DNA from: Pseudarthrobacter oxydans
GTDB taxonomy: Bacteria > Actinomycetota > Actinomycetes > Actinomycetales > Micrococcaceae
Assembly: GCF_013314975.1 (NCBI RefSeq)
Contig: NZ_JABTYH010000010.1
Location: 62,001-126,000, forward strand
Direction: 5' to 3'
Length of the DNA stretch: 64,000 nt
Shown piece by piece: positions 49,493 through 58,521 of the stretch (its first letter is position 1; the number at the start of each line of letters is the position of its first letter). The position numbers were made by a program, and so were the translations under genes. Under the pieces are notes generated by a model. That model had not been told where the DNA came from. It worked only from the letters and a program-made list of their open reading frames with translations, and searched no databases.

Positions 49493-50278
49493 GTGAAGAG
49501 ATCAATAGAACATGGGGGGTACGGCCACGCGCCTGAACTCTTCAGACGTGATTCCGAGGACTGGAGAGTTCCCCGGCGACAGGCGCTGTTGCTGGCCCTG
49601 CTGCCCTTCGTCCTCGCCGTCGTTGTGGCGGTCACTGTTCCCTTCAAGGAGCTCTATCTGTGGCTCGTTGATGAGGATTCCTTGATTGAATGGCTCCAGT
49701 TCCTCTGCTTGCTGGGCGCAAGCGTCTTCCTGCCCCTCCTGACTTTCCGCCTGTTGCGGATGGGACTCAAAGGTATGGCACTGCTCTACGGCCTGGTCAC
49801 TCTCGGCGTCTGGTTTCTAACGGGCGAGGAGATCTCCTGGGGACAGCGCATTTTCGGTTGGGATACGCCTGAAGACTTGGGGGAGGTCAACCGCCAGGGC
49901 GAAACCAACGTGCACAACCTTAATGGAGTGCAGGACCTGGTCCCTCCCGCCATGCTCCTGGCGAGCCTGTATGGCACCTGTGCCCCGCTGGTAGGAGCGG
50001 CGGTCGGCGCTCGGTGGAACCGGGTTGTGGCCCGGCGCCTGCTGATCCCGCCGCTCTGCCTCGTACCGGCCTTCTTGTTGGCTGCGGGCTACCGCCTGTT
50101 CCGCCTATTAATCTGGCCGGAGCCCACATTCGTCATTTCGGAATACGGCGAAGTGATGGAGTTATGCCTGTATCTGGGGCTGGCGCTGTTCTGCTGGTTC
50201 AATCTGCGCCTACTGTGGCAGCAGCGTCTGGGCCCTGGGGGCCGGGACGTACCTGACCGTGTGGACCGGAGACTGTGA
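49493..50278 (+). CDS. Polytopic membrane protein with GEEISWGQR motif
   Basis: It starts at GTG 49493 with AGGAGG upstream and has 261 residues. About six membrane helices are visible. The conserved block 'FLTGEEISWGQRIFGWDTPEDLGEVNRQGETNVHNLNGV' occurs in a family of integral membrane proteins of unknown function. The two Glu and the His after the helix look like a polar active or binding site. No operon partner is evident. Confidence 0.65.
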   Translation: MKRSIEHGGYGHAPELFRRDSEDWRVPRRQALLLALLPFVLAVVVAVTVPFKELYLWLVDEDSLIEWLQFLCLLGASVFLPLLTFRLLRMGLKGMALLYGLVTLGVWFLTGEEISWGQRIFGWDTPEDLGEVNRQGETNVHNLNGVQDLVPPAMLLASLYGTCAPLVGAAVGARWNRVVARRLLIPPLCLVPAFLLAAGYRLFRLLIWPEPTFVISEYGEVMELCLYLGLALFCWFNLRLLWQQRLGPGGRDVPDRVDRRL

Positions 50279-50599
50279 GATCGTTCCGGAGCGGTGTTCC
50301 GCAAGTCTCGTAAGAAGGCAATTCGCCTCCGGACCGCCAGCCCTGTGGCCTCAACGTGCAGCCTGGGGGTCGCCTGCTCAGCACGTCTTCGACTTAGAGC
50401 ATGTGAAGGACGATGAGCAGCCGGTTGGCGGTTTCAAACAATAGCTGACGGGAACGCAGCGAGAGGCTGGGCCCGTGTCCGGGACAAGAGTCGCTGCGTC
50501 CACCTTCCCTGTTGGCTCGGAGAGGCAAGCCCCAGCACGCACCAGAGCCACTGCCTTGATGCTTTCGGCAAGGAGAAGAAGTATGGGCAAGATTGGAGG
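50279..50599. other. Intergenic region
   Basis: No gene recognised. The region ends in GGAGAAGAAG and GGAGG stretches just upstream of the CPBP gene, one of which would be its ribosome-binding site. Confidence 0.4.
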
Positions 50600-51379
50600 A
50601 TGTTGGTTCCTTCCCGCCGTCGGCTGCGGTTCGAAGTATGGATAGTCCTGGGATTGTCGCTGGGGCAGTCCGCCGTCTACTCGGTGGTGCAGTTGGTGGA
50701 GAAGATGACCGGGGCGCCGCTGTCGCAGGGGACGTCCACGTTGAACAGGTCTCAGAGCACGCGTGAGTATTTCGACTTGACCTACCAGCTGCTGGACATC
50801 ATCTTTGCCTTGGTTCCGGTCCTGTTGGTGATCTACTTCCTGACGGACCAGCGTCAGGCGGAGCCGGGGTCCCGTGGTGACTCCGGCTCCGCGTTCCGGA
50901 AGCTGGGGTTCAATTTCGCCAGACCGGGAAAGGACCTGCTGCAGGGGCTCGGGCTGGCCGCCTTGATTGGTATCCCATCGCTGGGCCTTTATGCCGTCGG
51001 CCGCGCTCTGGGCATTACAACGGCGATCATTCCAAGCGCCTTGGACTCCTACTGGTGGACGGTGCCGGTCCTGGTCCTGTCCGCCATGCGCCACGCAGTC
51101 GTGGAGGAGGTCATTGTTGTGGGATATCTTCTGGACAGGTTCGCCAAGTTCGGCTGGTCCCTGCAGGTGGCCATTTTTGCCAGCTCCACGCTGCGTGGCA
51201 GCTACCACCTCTACCAGGGCTTCGGACCTTTCATCGGAAATGCCATCATGGGCGTGGTCTTCGCCTGGGTTTATACCAAAACCCGTCGGGTGATGCCACT
51301 GGTCGTAGCCCACGGACTGGTGAACATCGTAGCGTTCGTTGGATTCAGCCTGTTCGGCAGGGCTGGGGGGCTGGGGTAG
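50600..51379 (+). CDS. CPBP-family intramembrane protease homologue
   Basis: It has 259 residues and seven or eight membrane helices. The first CPBP motif is 'RHAVVEEVIVVGYLLDRF', with the two Glu but Val in place of the Arg of EExxxR. The second is 'LRGSYHLYQGFGPFIGNAIMGVVFAWVY' with a His, and the third 'VVAHGLVNIVAFV' with His and Asn. CPBP (Abi) proteases include CAAX prenyl endopeptidases and bacteriocin self-immunity proteins. The start is close behind GGAGG and may be slightly misplaced. The 3' end abuts an IS21 remnant. Confidence 0.75.
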   Translation: MLVPSRRRLRFEVWIVLGLSLGQSAVYSVVQLVEKMTGAPLSQGTSTLNRSQSTREYFDLTYQLLDIIFALVPVLLVIYFLTDQRQAEPGSRGDSGSAFRKLGFNFARPGKDLLQGLGLAALIGIPSLGLYAVGRALGITTAIIPSALDSYWWTVPVLVLSAMRHAVVEEVIVVGYLLDRFAKFGWSLQVAIFASSTLRGSYHLYQGFGPFIGNAIMGVVFAWVYTKTRRVMPLVVAHGLVNIVAFVGFSLFGRAGGLG

Positions 51380-51514
51380 TTTCTAATAGAATTCCGACCG
51401 ACCTTTGAACGCCTCCTGCACCCGATCCAGCCCGCCCGTGCAGATTTGCTTCTTGAAGTACGCGCACCCTCTTCGCCGGTTGCTTTCTGCCCTTTCCGGG
51501 CCGAAGTGACAGAC

Positions 51515-51712
51515 ATCAATCGCAGCCTTAAACGGGTCCAGCCGCCATGACACCCCTTGCCTTGGTTTGCGTTCGGGAGGGGTAGCCGATTCAAGAGCTT
51601 GCCGCACCGTCCTGCGATGGACCCCGTGCCGGGCCGCCAGCGCACGAACGGATAAGCCCTCGACCCGGGCGTCCCTTCGGATCCGCGCAAACAAATCCAC
51701 TCTCGACTCCAT
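51515..51712 (-). pseudogene. IS21-type transposase remnant (N-terminus only)
   Basis: 'MESRVDLFARIRRDARVEGLSVRALAARHGVHRRTVRQALESATPPERKPRQGVSWRLDPFKAAID' is the N-terminal HTH of a second, different IS21-family IstA. After residue 66 the similarity stops; the frame continues to 51383 with unrelated sequence. The rest of istA and all of istB are missing, so this is a truncated element. Confidence 0.8.
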
Positions 51713-51762
51713 CCAGGCCTACCCTCCGCTGATCCCATCTACTGATGGATCCAACGTTGAAG

Positions 51763-51828
51763 GTGGGGCCACGAATAACCGTCACAAGGTGCCCGGCGAG
51801 TCACAAAGTGGGGCCAGAAGTAACCGTC
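51763..51828. repeat. Terminal repeats of the IS21 remnant
   Basis: GTGGGGCCACGAATAACCGTC (51763-51783) recurs as GTGGGGCCAGAAGTAACCGTC (51808-51828). They lie upstream of the truncated transposase, where IS21 elements carry multiple end repeats. A related sequence, read on the minus strand, may be present at 52627-52664 (CCACAAAATCAGGGCC...). Confidence 0.65.
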
Positions 51829-51889
51829 CTGCCGGGGCCATCCAAACCTGTCACAGCCACCGGACCGCCACAACTTAAGGAGAACTGGA

Positions 51890-52564
51890 ATGCAGACAAT
51901 GAAGCGCACAACTTTCACGGTCGCAGGCGTTGCGGCCGCGGCTCTGCTCAGCCTGACCGCCTGTGGCGGGGGTACCACCTCGAGCTCCTCCGCCCCTGCC
52001 GCCGCCCCTTCCGCTGCGAGCGAAGCGCCGTCACCGTCCGCCAGCGCTTCGGCCGGTGCCGCTATGGATCCGGCAGCGAACCTGGTTGGACCGGGCTGCG
52101 CAGCTTACGCGGAGCAGGTTCCCACCGGCGCAGGCTCGGTTGAGGGCATGGCCCTTGACCCCGTCGCAGTGGCAGCGTCCAACAACCCGATTCTGACAAC
52201 CCTCACCGCGGCCGTGTCCGGCAAGCTCAACCCAAAGGTGGACCTGGTGGACACCCTCAACGGTGGAGAGTTCACGGTCTTCGCACCGGTGGACGACGCC
52301 TTCGCAAAGATTGATGCAGCCACCATCGATACCCTGAAAACGGACGACGCCCTGCTGAGCAAAATCCTGACGTACCATGTCGTCCCCGGCCAGATCAGCC
52401 CGGACAAGATCGCGGGCACCCACACCACTGTCCAAGGCGGATCCGTCACAGTCGCTGGTAGCGGCGACAACCTCAAGGTGGATGACGCCAACGTGATCTG
52501 CGGCGGCGTCAAGACCAAGAACGCAACGGTCTACCTTATTGACTCCGTGCTGATGCCCAAGTAA
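51890..52564 (+). CDS. Fasciclin-domain lipoprotein
   Basis: It starts at ATG 51890 (or 51899) after AAGGAG and has 224 residues. A lipoprotein signal ('[20 protein letters not shown]', Cys after LTA) is followed by a Ser/Ala/Pro linker and one FAS1 domain: '[47 protein letters not shown]', '[16 protein letters not shown]' and '[20 protein letters not shown]'. It resembles MPT70/MPT83-type surface proteins. Extracellular adhesion or matrix binding is likely. A long terminator follows immediately. Confidence 0.9.
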   Translation: MQTMKRTTFTVAGVAAAALLSLTACGGGTTSSSSAPAAAPSAASEAPSPSASASAGAAMDPAANLVGPGCAAYAEQVPTGAGSVEGMALDPVAVAASNNPILTTLTAAVSGKLNPKVDLVDTLNGGEFTVFAPVDDAFAKIDAATIDTLKTDDALLSKILTYHVVPGQISPDKIAGTHTTVQGGSVTVAGSGDNLKVDDANVICGGVKTKNATVYLIDSVLMPK

Positions 52565-52571
52565 CCAGCCC

Positions 52572-52632
52572 GGTGACGCCATGAGGAAGGGCGCGGAACA
52601 TGTCGTTCCGCGCCCTTCCTCATGGTGTCACC
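52572..52632. terminator. Long hairpin after the fasciclin gene
   Basis: A 28-bp stem (52572-52599 with 52605-52632, one G-U pair) with a 5-base loop ATGTC follows eight bases after the stop. It contains GGAAGGGCGCGGAAC and its complement. It has no long T tract but is strong enough to terminate or protect the transcript. Confidence 0.75.
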
Positions 52633-52959
52633 ACTTTGTGGCACGAATCGGCCCTGATTTTGTGGAGGCACTGGCGCGCCACGCCTGCCGCTTGCTTCCT
52701 GCGCCCTCTCACCCTTGAATAAGATGGAGCTACAGCGATGGTTTGGGCTGCCGGGCTGATCCTGAGGGCAATTTCTGCTATCCCGGTGGCCGCGGCCTGT
52801 GGGATATCTGCCACTCCTGGACGCCTCGCCCGGCCTGCACGTCAAGGTCGTCCTTGCCCCACTACAGGGGCAGGTCACCTTCGTAGTCCTAGTACAAGAC
52901 AGGAACTTGGCCTTAGATCGGGATGGTCTGTTCAGTCCTAACTGCCCGGCCCCATCCCT
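52633..52959. other. Intergenic region with possible IS remnant
   Basis: No gene recognised. The left 30 bases resemble the end repeats of the IS21 remnant (see 51763). The right part leads to the convergent transporter gene. Confidence 0.35.
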
Positions 52960-53952
52960 TTATGAACCTGCACCTGTCAGGTGGTCTGACTTCTGCTCCG
53001 GCACGATGGCAGGAACGATGCGTACCAGGATGACCATGGCGACCAGTTCGACGAGTGTCTGGGTGACGACAGCCAGCGGGGCGATGCTCAGTGTCGGCGG
53101 CAGGGCCAGGGCCAGCGGGAGGACGACGAGGGAGTTGCGGGTAGTCACGGAGAAGATGGCGGCCCGGGTGCCCGGGACGTCGAGGCCGGCGGCCCGTCCT
53201 GCAACTTTTCCTAGGATGACCGCGATGATGACGAAGGCCACGTACAGGGGAATGACGCGGGTGAGATTGAGGACCCGAGAGCCCACTGCAGCGATCTGGG
53301 ATCCGATCACGACAGCAAGAGTGGACATCATCAAGGGCACCATCGCCCCTGCCATGACCTGCTCCACTACCTGACCTGCACGGTGGCGGCGGGCGAAAGC
53401 TTGGACTGTAGCGGCGGCGGCCAGGGGCAGCACGATCAGCAGGAGGAAGGCTTCGATGAACGGGCCGACGTCAATCACCGTAAGGACGTCGCCGCCGGCG
53501 AAGAGGAACAGATAGACCGGGAGCAGGAGGATCTGCACCAGCATCAGCAGCGGGGTTGCAGCGAGCAGACGGGCGCTGGCTCCCCCGGCGATTCCGCTGA
53601 ACACAATGACGTAGTCGATGCATGGGGTCAGCAGCACCAGCAGCACGCCGAGCATCAGCCCGCGGTCGTCCGCAACAAACCGGGAAAGCCCGAACACGAC
53701 GGCAGGGACAATGATGAAATTTCCAATAAGCACTGTCCCCAGGAAGCGGATGTCGCGGAACGCTTTCCCCACCTCGATCAGTGGAACGGCCAGGAACGTG
53801 GCAAACAGCAGCAGGATCAGTACCGGTTCGATGGAGTGCTCAAGGGCCGGCGCGAGCTGCGGAGCAACCAAACCGACCGCCGCCCCGATCAGGATTGCGG
53901 CCATGTAGAGCAGGACCTGGTGATCGTCCCACCAGCCAATAATGCGGTTCAT
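52960..53952 (-). CDS. ACR3/BASS-family transporter (arsenic resistance type)
   Basis: From ATG 53952 (MNRIIGWWDDHQVLLYMAAILIGAAVG), 330 residues and ten predicted membrane helices; an upstream in-frame Met at 54039 lies inside the regulator gene. Typical blocks are 'LILLLFATFLAVPLIEV', 'LLVLLTPCIDYVIVFSGIAGG' (the conserved Cys of ACR3-like proteins) and 'AIFSVTTRNSLVVLPLALALP'. It is annotated in relatives as arsenic resistance protein or bile acid:sodium symporter. It follows a MerR gene with a metal-type Cys pattern by two bases, so metalloid or metal efflux is a fair guess. Confidence 0.8.
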   Translation of the reverse strand: MNRIIGWWDDHQVLLYMAAILIGAAVGLVAPQLAPALEHSIEPVLILLLFATFLAVPLIEVGKAFRDIRFLGTVLIGNFIIVPAVVFGLSRFVADDRGLMLGVLLVLLTPCIDYVIVFSGIAGGASARLLAATPLLMLVQILLLPVYLFLFAGGDVLTVIDVGPFIEAFLLLIVLPLAAAATVQAFARRHRAGQVVEQVMAGAMVPLMMSTLAVVIGSQIAAVGSRVLNLTRVIPLYVAFVIIAVILGKVAGRAAGLDVPGTRAAIFSVTTRNSLVVLPLALALPPTLSIAPLAVVTQTLVELVAMVILVRIVPAIVPEQKSDHLTGAGS

Positions 53953-53954
53953 GA

Positions 53955-54416
53955 TTACCGTGTTCCTTTGATGGCTGTCGTCTTGGGTTCGGTTTTCTGC
54001 GTGGCGCATGTTTCCCTCTGAGTGCCGAGGAGCGCGCATTCAGAACGGCAAGATCGTCCACTGTCCGGACAGGCACCAACCCTGGTCACTGCCGCCTCAA
54101 GCCGGTCACGCAGCAGGCGCAGGCTCGCAAGGCGTTTATCGACCTCAAGCAGCCGCTGCTGCAGCCTGGGATGAAGAACCTCACGCACCTGGGTACAACT
54201 CTCACCCTCGATAACGGCCAGAAGATCCACAATTTCAGCTAGCGACATATCAAGCTGCTTCGCAGCCTCAATGAACGACAGCTGGACGAGCGCGTCGACG
54301 TCATAGTCCCGGTACCCGTTAAGACCCCGCTCCGCTGTAAGAAGCCCTACCGATTCGTAATAGCGCAGCGTCGTCGCAGGGACCCCCGACGCCGCCGCCA
54401 GCTCTGAAATTCGCAC
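53955..54416 (-). CDS. MerR-family regulator with cysteine-rich metal-binding end
   Basis: It starts at GTG 54416 and has 153 residues. The HTH is standard ('MRISELAAASGVPATTLRYYESVGLLTAERGLNGYRDYDVDALVQLSFI'). Cysteines occur in 'GESCTQVRE' at the dimerisation helix and in 'GACPDSGRSCRSECALLG', as in metal-responsive MerR proteins. It should twist an overlong promoter spacer when metal binds, and the matching operator lies directly upstream. The transporter gene begins two bases after its stop. Confidence 0.85.
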   Translation of the reverse strand: MRISELAAASGVPATTLRYYESVGLLTAERGLNGYRDYDVDALVQLSFIEAAKQLDMSLAEIVDLLAVIEGESCTQVREVLHPRLQQRLLEVDKRLASLRLLRDRLEAAVTRVGACPDSGRSCRSECALLGTQRETCATQKTEPKTTAIKGTR

Positions 54417-54429
54417 GCTGCTCAGCGTA

Positions 54430-54453
54430 GACCTTCAAGTGCACTCGAAGGTC
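54430..54453 (-). promoter_or_regulatory. MerR-type promoter/operator
   Basis: On the minus strand GACCTTCGAGTGCACTTGAAGGTC is a near-perfect 24-bp dyad (one mismatched pair). A -35 (TGGACC) overlaps its left edge and a -10-like TACGCT begins right after it, giving the long 20-bp spacer typical of MerR-controlled promoters. The GTG start follows so closely that the message may be leaderless. Confidence 0.8.
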
Positions 54454-54878
54454 CACTCAGCCCGAATCTCAGTGCTGGAAATATACGCGGAGTGGGGCTG
54501 TGGCGGTATCAGAACGGGCAGGCCTCAAGTTCAAGCCCTGCTGCACCAAGCCCTCAAGCCCGTTGCGCCCAAAGCTGGCCCATGTCTGGGTTTATCCCCG
54601 GAATCCTGCCTGCTGCCAGCTGGTGTTTCCTATCTTTTCAGCTAAAAATAAGGGCTTCTTGTCTCTAAAGCCCACAGGGTCCCGTTCCTCGATTCGCGCG
54701 TCGACCTGCGCAAGAATCAACACCACTTTCCGTCAGTAATGCGTTTGTGAGACCGCTTTGGCCTCTTTCGGTTGAAGTTGGCTAAGGCGCCGAAGCAGGT
54801 CCGCCTTAACTGGGGGCCATTTTCCCGTCAGTGGTTTTGCTGAGCTGTGACGGCCTGTCGTTCTTGGCGCGCAGTTTT
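54454..54878. other. Intergenic region
   Basis: No recognisable gene. Several short frames exist on both strands but none has protein character. The region separates the MerR promoter from the end of the convergent transglutaminase-like gene, which stops at 54879. Confidence 0.4.
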
Positions 54879-57350
54879 TCACCGTGAGCGCCGGGGAAGG
54901 GAGCGACCGGCGCTTTGTGTTGTTGTGGTAAGGCTCGTGCCGGCGGCCTTGATTGGTGCGGCGAAGATCCGGTACAGGCGAGACGTGACGGAGGGTGGAA
55001 TCCATGTTGCGCGGAGGCGTTGCGTGAGCGTGGCGTTGGCCCGCAGGGAGAGTTCCAGGGCGGCAAGATGTGCTGTCGCGCCTTCCTTTTTCACCGAGGC
55101 TCCTTTTTGTTCCGCGGCGCGGCAAGGTTCGTCGCCTGCTGCTGGAGGCGGGCCGTACCTGTACCGTTCGAAGTCCGTAGTCAGCTCGACTGCAGCCTCG
55201 TGGGCGTACGAGTCTTTCCCGTCGGGCTGTCCCAGCCGCATGCGGAGGCGGCTTGCATATGCTCTCGGCGTTTCGCTGGGATCAGGGGGTAAGCCGTAGT
55301 CGATGCCCAGGTCCAGCATTTCACTCCAGGCCAGCGGGACCGCGTCGCCGGGGTTCTTCGGCCGCAAGCGGCGGGCACGGATGCCAACGCGGATCAAATG
55401 CGGTGCGGCCATGAGAAGAGCGACTATCAGGACTCCGCCGACCCCGAGCAGCCGGGTTGAGAGATGTTGGGACGGTTCAGCGGTGCCGCCCGTGCCGGGG
55501 GCGGGAGGCAGGGTGGCGTTGGGTGCAGGTGAGGGGGCCGGCGCGGTTTCGGTCAGCAGGTCGTCGTTGTTTTCCAGCGCCCCCGGTGCTCCTGAGTTGG
55601 AGGACTCGGTGGCGTAATCGGGTACTACGCCCCGGGAAGGGGTGGGTTCGAAAGGTACCCAGCCCAGATCCTGAAAGTAGAGTTCTGGCCAGGCGTGGGC
55701 GTCGCGGGCGTCCACTTCATATTCGGGAAGCGGGCCCTGTCCGGCGACGGTCACCGTGGCTCCGGTCAGTCTTCCCGGCGCATAGCCCACGGCAATGCGG
55801 CTTGGAATTCCTTCCAGCCGTGCCATGACCGCCATCGCGGACGCATAGTGTATGCAGTAGCCGCTCTTTTGCTTCAGGAAGTCGGCCAGGACGGAGAGAC
55901 CGTTGCCGTCGTAACCGCCCTGGACCGGTGACTGCAGGGAGTACGTAAACTCAGCGGATCGGAGGTACCCCTGCAGGGCTAGTGCCTTTGTGTACGGTGT
56001 GGTGCTGGAGCCAGCCACAGCAGCGGCGGTGGTTTTGACGATCTCCGGAACGCCCCGGGGGATTCTGGTGAATTCCTCTGGGACGTTCCGCGCCGGGGCG
56101 GAGGACCGCGCCAGCAGCTCCGGCGACAGTTTCGGCACTGAGGATGTGACAACATAGCTCTGCCGGCGGGACGTGGTGTCGGATCCCCTGATGCTCAAGG
56201 TGGCCGGGTCCCACGTCCAGCGGCCTTCAAGTCCGCGCACTGATTCCGGGGCGTAGGGCGCGGGAAGATAAGGGCTATTGAAAGACCCAGTATCAATGGC
56301 GGTCGTCTGTTGGATCTGGTCATCACCCGGAACCGCGTAGCCAGGATCTATCGGGCCGGTCAACGGCAGGCGCGCGGCGTTCCGGTCGTCCGGGCCCCAG
56401 GACTCGCCGTCGAAATTGTCCACAGTGACGGTGCGCAGGTACAGCGGGGTGGAGGCGTTGGTGGCATAAGTGATCCGCCCGCTCCCGTCCGGTGCGCGCA
56501 GGCTGTTCCCGAGGGTGATCATCGGGTTCAGCCCATTTGACGTGCCCCAGGGATTAAGCCGGGAGCCCTGCGGGAAAGTGCCCTGGTCAAATCCCGGGAT
56601 GGCCAATGGCACCAGAAAGGTTGCAACCAGTGCAGCCCCGCCCGTGAGCGCCGCGCGCCGGACGTGCCCGGGACTCCGCACCGAATCTGTCGAGGCGCCC
56701 GCCCCCGGGGCGAACCACCGGCTGCAGGCGAGAATCCACAGATACCCGGCAGCGGCGGCAGCGAAGGCCCAGAAGCCCGCACTGTGCGGCTTCATAATGG
56801 CGGGCACCACCAGGATCGCCAGCAGCGCCGCCCCGGTGACGGCCGGCATGCCGAGGGGTACCGCCAGGGCGTCCACCATGAGGACCAAAAGTCCAATAGC
56901 CGCGCAGATAACCATCACGACACCGGTGTTGGGCGCCACAGGCGCCGTTTCCGAAAGGACGGTTTCGCTGGCACGCCGTATCAACCAGCCCAGGTCTGCC
57001 AACGTGGCTGTCGTCGGAATGATCCCCAGGATGGCTGATCCGCGGAAGAACGTCACTGTCAGGATGCCGCAGAGGGACAGGAAACCCCCGGCAGTCACCA
57101 GGAGGGGATGCACCCGCAAGGCACGCAGTCCGGCGAGGGTGAAACTTATCACCAACACAACAGTGGCCACCGGCCAGTACCAGACCCAGCCTCGCAGCAC
57201 CCCGTTCAGGGACAGCGCGGCACCGCAGACAGCCATGACAATAGCGGCGGCCATGGCCCACGGAAACGCACCCGCGCCGGCACTGCCGGCAAAATTACCT
57301 TTCGAGGCCGGCTCCCTGGTTCCGGGCGGCACGGCCGGGGCAATGGTCAC
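54879..57350 (-). CDS. Transglutaminase-like membrane protein
   Basis: GTG 57350 is preferred ('MTIAPAVPPGTREPASKGN', 823 residues); ATG 57380 adds ten Gly/Arg-rich residues. The N-terminal third has six or seven membrane helices. The extracytoplasmic part carries the transglutaminase/protease-like triad: Cys in 'KSGYCIHYASAMAVMARLEGIPSRIAVGY', His in 'DARDAHAWPELYF', and the acidic position in 'GWVPFEPTPSRG'. A further helix precedes a cytoplasmic tail with a DUF4129-like end ('ETPRAYASRLRMRLG'). Such genes normally follow moxR and DUF58 genes; here neither is present upstream. Confidence 0.85.
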   Translation of the reverse strand: MTIAPAVPPGTREPASKGNFAGSAGAGAFPWAMAAAIVMAVCGAALSLNGVLRGWVWYWPVATVVLVISFTLAGLRALRVHPLLVTAGGFLSLCGILTVTFFRGSAILGIIPTTATLADLGWLIRRASETVLSETAPVAPNTGVVMVICAAIGLLVLMVDALAVPLGMPAVTGAALLAILVVPAIMKPHSAGFWAFAAAAAGYLWILACSRWFAPGAGASTDSVRSPGHVRRAALTGGAALVATFLVPLAIPGFDQGTFPQGSRLNPWGTSNGLNPMITLGNSLRAPDGSGRITYATNASTPLYLRTVTVDNFDGESWGPDDRNAARLPLTGPIDPGYAVPGDDQIQQTTAIDTGSFNSPYLPAPYAPESVRGLEGRWTWDPATLSIRGSDTTSRRQSYVVTSSVPKLSPELLARSSAPARNVPEEFTRIPRGVPEIVKTTAAAVAGSSTTPYTKALALQGYLRSAEFTYSLQSPVQGGYDGNGLSVLADFLKQKSGYCIHYASAMAVMARLEGIPSRIAVGYAPGRLTGATVTVAGQGPLPEYEVDARDAHAWPELYFQDLGWVPFEPTPSRGVVPDYATESSNSGAPGALENNDDLLTETAPAPSPAPNATLPPAPGTGGTAEPSQHLSTRLLGVGGVLIVALLMAAPHLIRVGIRARRLRPKNPGDAVPLAWSEMLDLGIDYGLPPDPSETPRAYASRLRMRLGQPDGKDSYAHEAAVELTTDFERYRYGPPPAAGDEPCRAAEQKGASVKKEGATAHLAALELSLRANATLTQRLRATWIPPSVTSRLYRIFAAPIKAAGTSLTTTTQSAGRSLPRRSR

Positions 57351-57680
57351 GAAGCCACCCCCACTTCCCCGTCTGGCCATTCTGCCGCAACCGGCGGTGG
57401 CAGGCCCTGGGTGAATTGTCGGGCGGCCGCCACCGCATCAGATGGCAGCATCTGTAACAGCCTCCTCGGGTTGAAATTGGCTGGTGTGACACGAGGTCTG
57501 CGTCCACCGTAAGGCCGTGGCGGGCAACAGGGAAGAGAGCCAAGGGTCCGCTTCGCGACCGGGCAGCCGCCAAGGTCACACCGTCGCCAAAGGCCGGGCC
57601 CGCACGCTTTACTCGGCGCCCTTTCACCGTCCTGGTAAGGATGTGAACAACCAGACTCGTCCTGCCCGTAGAATGGGCTG
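57351..57680. other. Region upstream of the transglutaminase-like gene
   Basis: A minus-strand frame ending at the GTGA overlap with the transglutaminase start reads 'LQMLPSDAVAAARQFTQGLPPPVAAEWPDGEVGVAS'. It is consistent with the tail of a coupled upstream gene but too short to assign. No DUF58 or MoxR gene is found; the plus-strand gene starts at 57681. Confidence 0.4.
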
Positions 57681-57920
57681 GTGCTAAATGAGTTCTGGGC
57701 CACCGCTTCTGCGTCGTACAAGGCCGTTGTCTTTGGCGCCATGGGATTGATCGCGGCCGGGATTGTGCTCAATCTTATTGGACAGATGAGGGACAATGAC
57801 GCTGTGAAATTTTCTTCGTTGGCTGTCATCGGTGCGGGACTGGTGCTCCATGCTGCCGGCGTTGTCATTCGGGGCCACAGAGTTCAAAGGCTCATTCGGA
57901 AGCACTCGACAAAAGGATGA
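57681..57920 (+). CDS. Small two-helix membrane protein
   Basis: It starts at GTG 57681 and has 79 residues. Two hydrophobic segments ('AVVFGAMGLIAAGIVLNLIGQM' and 'FSSLAVIGAGLVLHAAGVVIRG') are joined by a charged loop; the C-terminus is basic (HRVQRLIRKHSTKG). Function unknown. The next gene starts four bases after its stop. Confidence 0.6.
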   Translation: MLNEFWATASASYKAVVFGAMGLIAAGIVLNLIGQMRDNDAVKFSSLAVIGAGLVLHAAGVVIRGHRVQRLIRKHSTKG

Positions 57921-57924
57921 CTCA

Positions 57925-58260
57925 GTGCAGAATACGTTCGTCGCTTCGGGCCTTCATGCCCTGAGTACGATGCCGACTCCCGGTCCCGGGAACGACGGGC
58001 TACGACCCGGGCTGAGCGCCGATCAGGTATCACCGGGATTCCTTGGATTTCTGATGACCGCGTTTATGGTCATTGCGGTGGTGATGCTCATGGTCTCGAT
58101 GACCAGACGGATCCGGCGCGTGCGCTACGATGCACAGTTCAGCGAGCAGGCCTCACAGACCGAGCCCGGCGAAGCGGGAACCACAGGCGCCGGGGAGATC
58201 CCGGGCGAAGCGGACGTGCCGCCCGGAGAAAGCACTCAGGCGCCCGTTATGCGAATGTGA
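57925..58260 (+). CDS. Small single-helix membrane protein
   Basis: From GTG 57925 (MQNTFVASGLHALSTMPTPGPGNDGLRP), 111 residues. One membrane helix ('GFLGFLMTAFMVIAVVMLMVSMTRRIRRVRYDAQF') is followed by a basic stop-transfer and an acidic Pro/Gly-rich tail. It is probably co-transcribed with the preceding gene. No family recognised with certainty. Confidence 0.6.
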   Translation: MQNTFVASGLHALSTMPTPGPGNDGLRPGLSADQVSPGFLGFLMTAFMVIAVVMLMVSMTRRIRRVRYDAQFSEQASQTEPGEAGTTGAGEIPGEADVPPGESTQAPVMRM

Positions 58261-58329
58261 CAAATGCCGCTGACATGACATAGGGTCGAGGGCGTGCCGG
58301 TTCTACTGGGGAGCGGCGCTCCCGAGCAG

Positions 58330-58505
58330 ATTGCCGAGCTCTGCCGCTGTCTTGGGATCCGTTCGCTAACTTCGTCCGGCAGAGACGGGGAACCCAACAG
58401 CGGCCTGCCTGGGCAGGCCTTGGGGTGAAGCCGTGCCTGGTGCATTCGTGCGCCCTCACGGCCGGGTGTCTCCCATCCGAATCCGACAGCTAACCTCGCA
58501 GGCAG
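58330..58505 (+). promoter_or_regulatory. c-di-AMP riboswitch (ydaO/yuaA type)
   Basis: The hallmarks of the actinobacterial ydaO class appear in order: GGGGAACCCAAC at 58388-58399, TTGGGGTGAAGCC at 58421-58433, GCCGGGTGTCTCCCAT at 58460-58475, and the highly conserved tail CCGACAGCTAACCTCGCAGGC at 58484-58504. It lies between a plausible promoter region and a secreted NlpC/P60-like gene, the usual context. Binding of c-di-AMP normally turns such genes off. The 5' boundary is approximate. Confidence 0.9.
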
Positions 58506-58521
58506 TGGGAGAGGCCCTTTC

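Noticed and set aside
50378..51313. Minus-strand frame of 311 codons
   Set aside because: It lies opposite the CPBP gene and has no hydrophobic or domain pattern of its own.
53383..54021. Plus-strand frame of 212 codons rich in Gln, Glu and Asp
   Set aside because: It is antisense to the ACR3/BASS transporter; the composition is the mirror of hydrophobic codons.
56470..57414. Plus-strand frame of 314 codons
   Set aside because: It is antisense to the membrane part of the transglutaminase-like protein.
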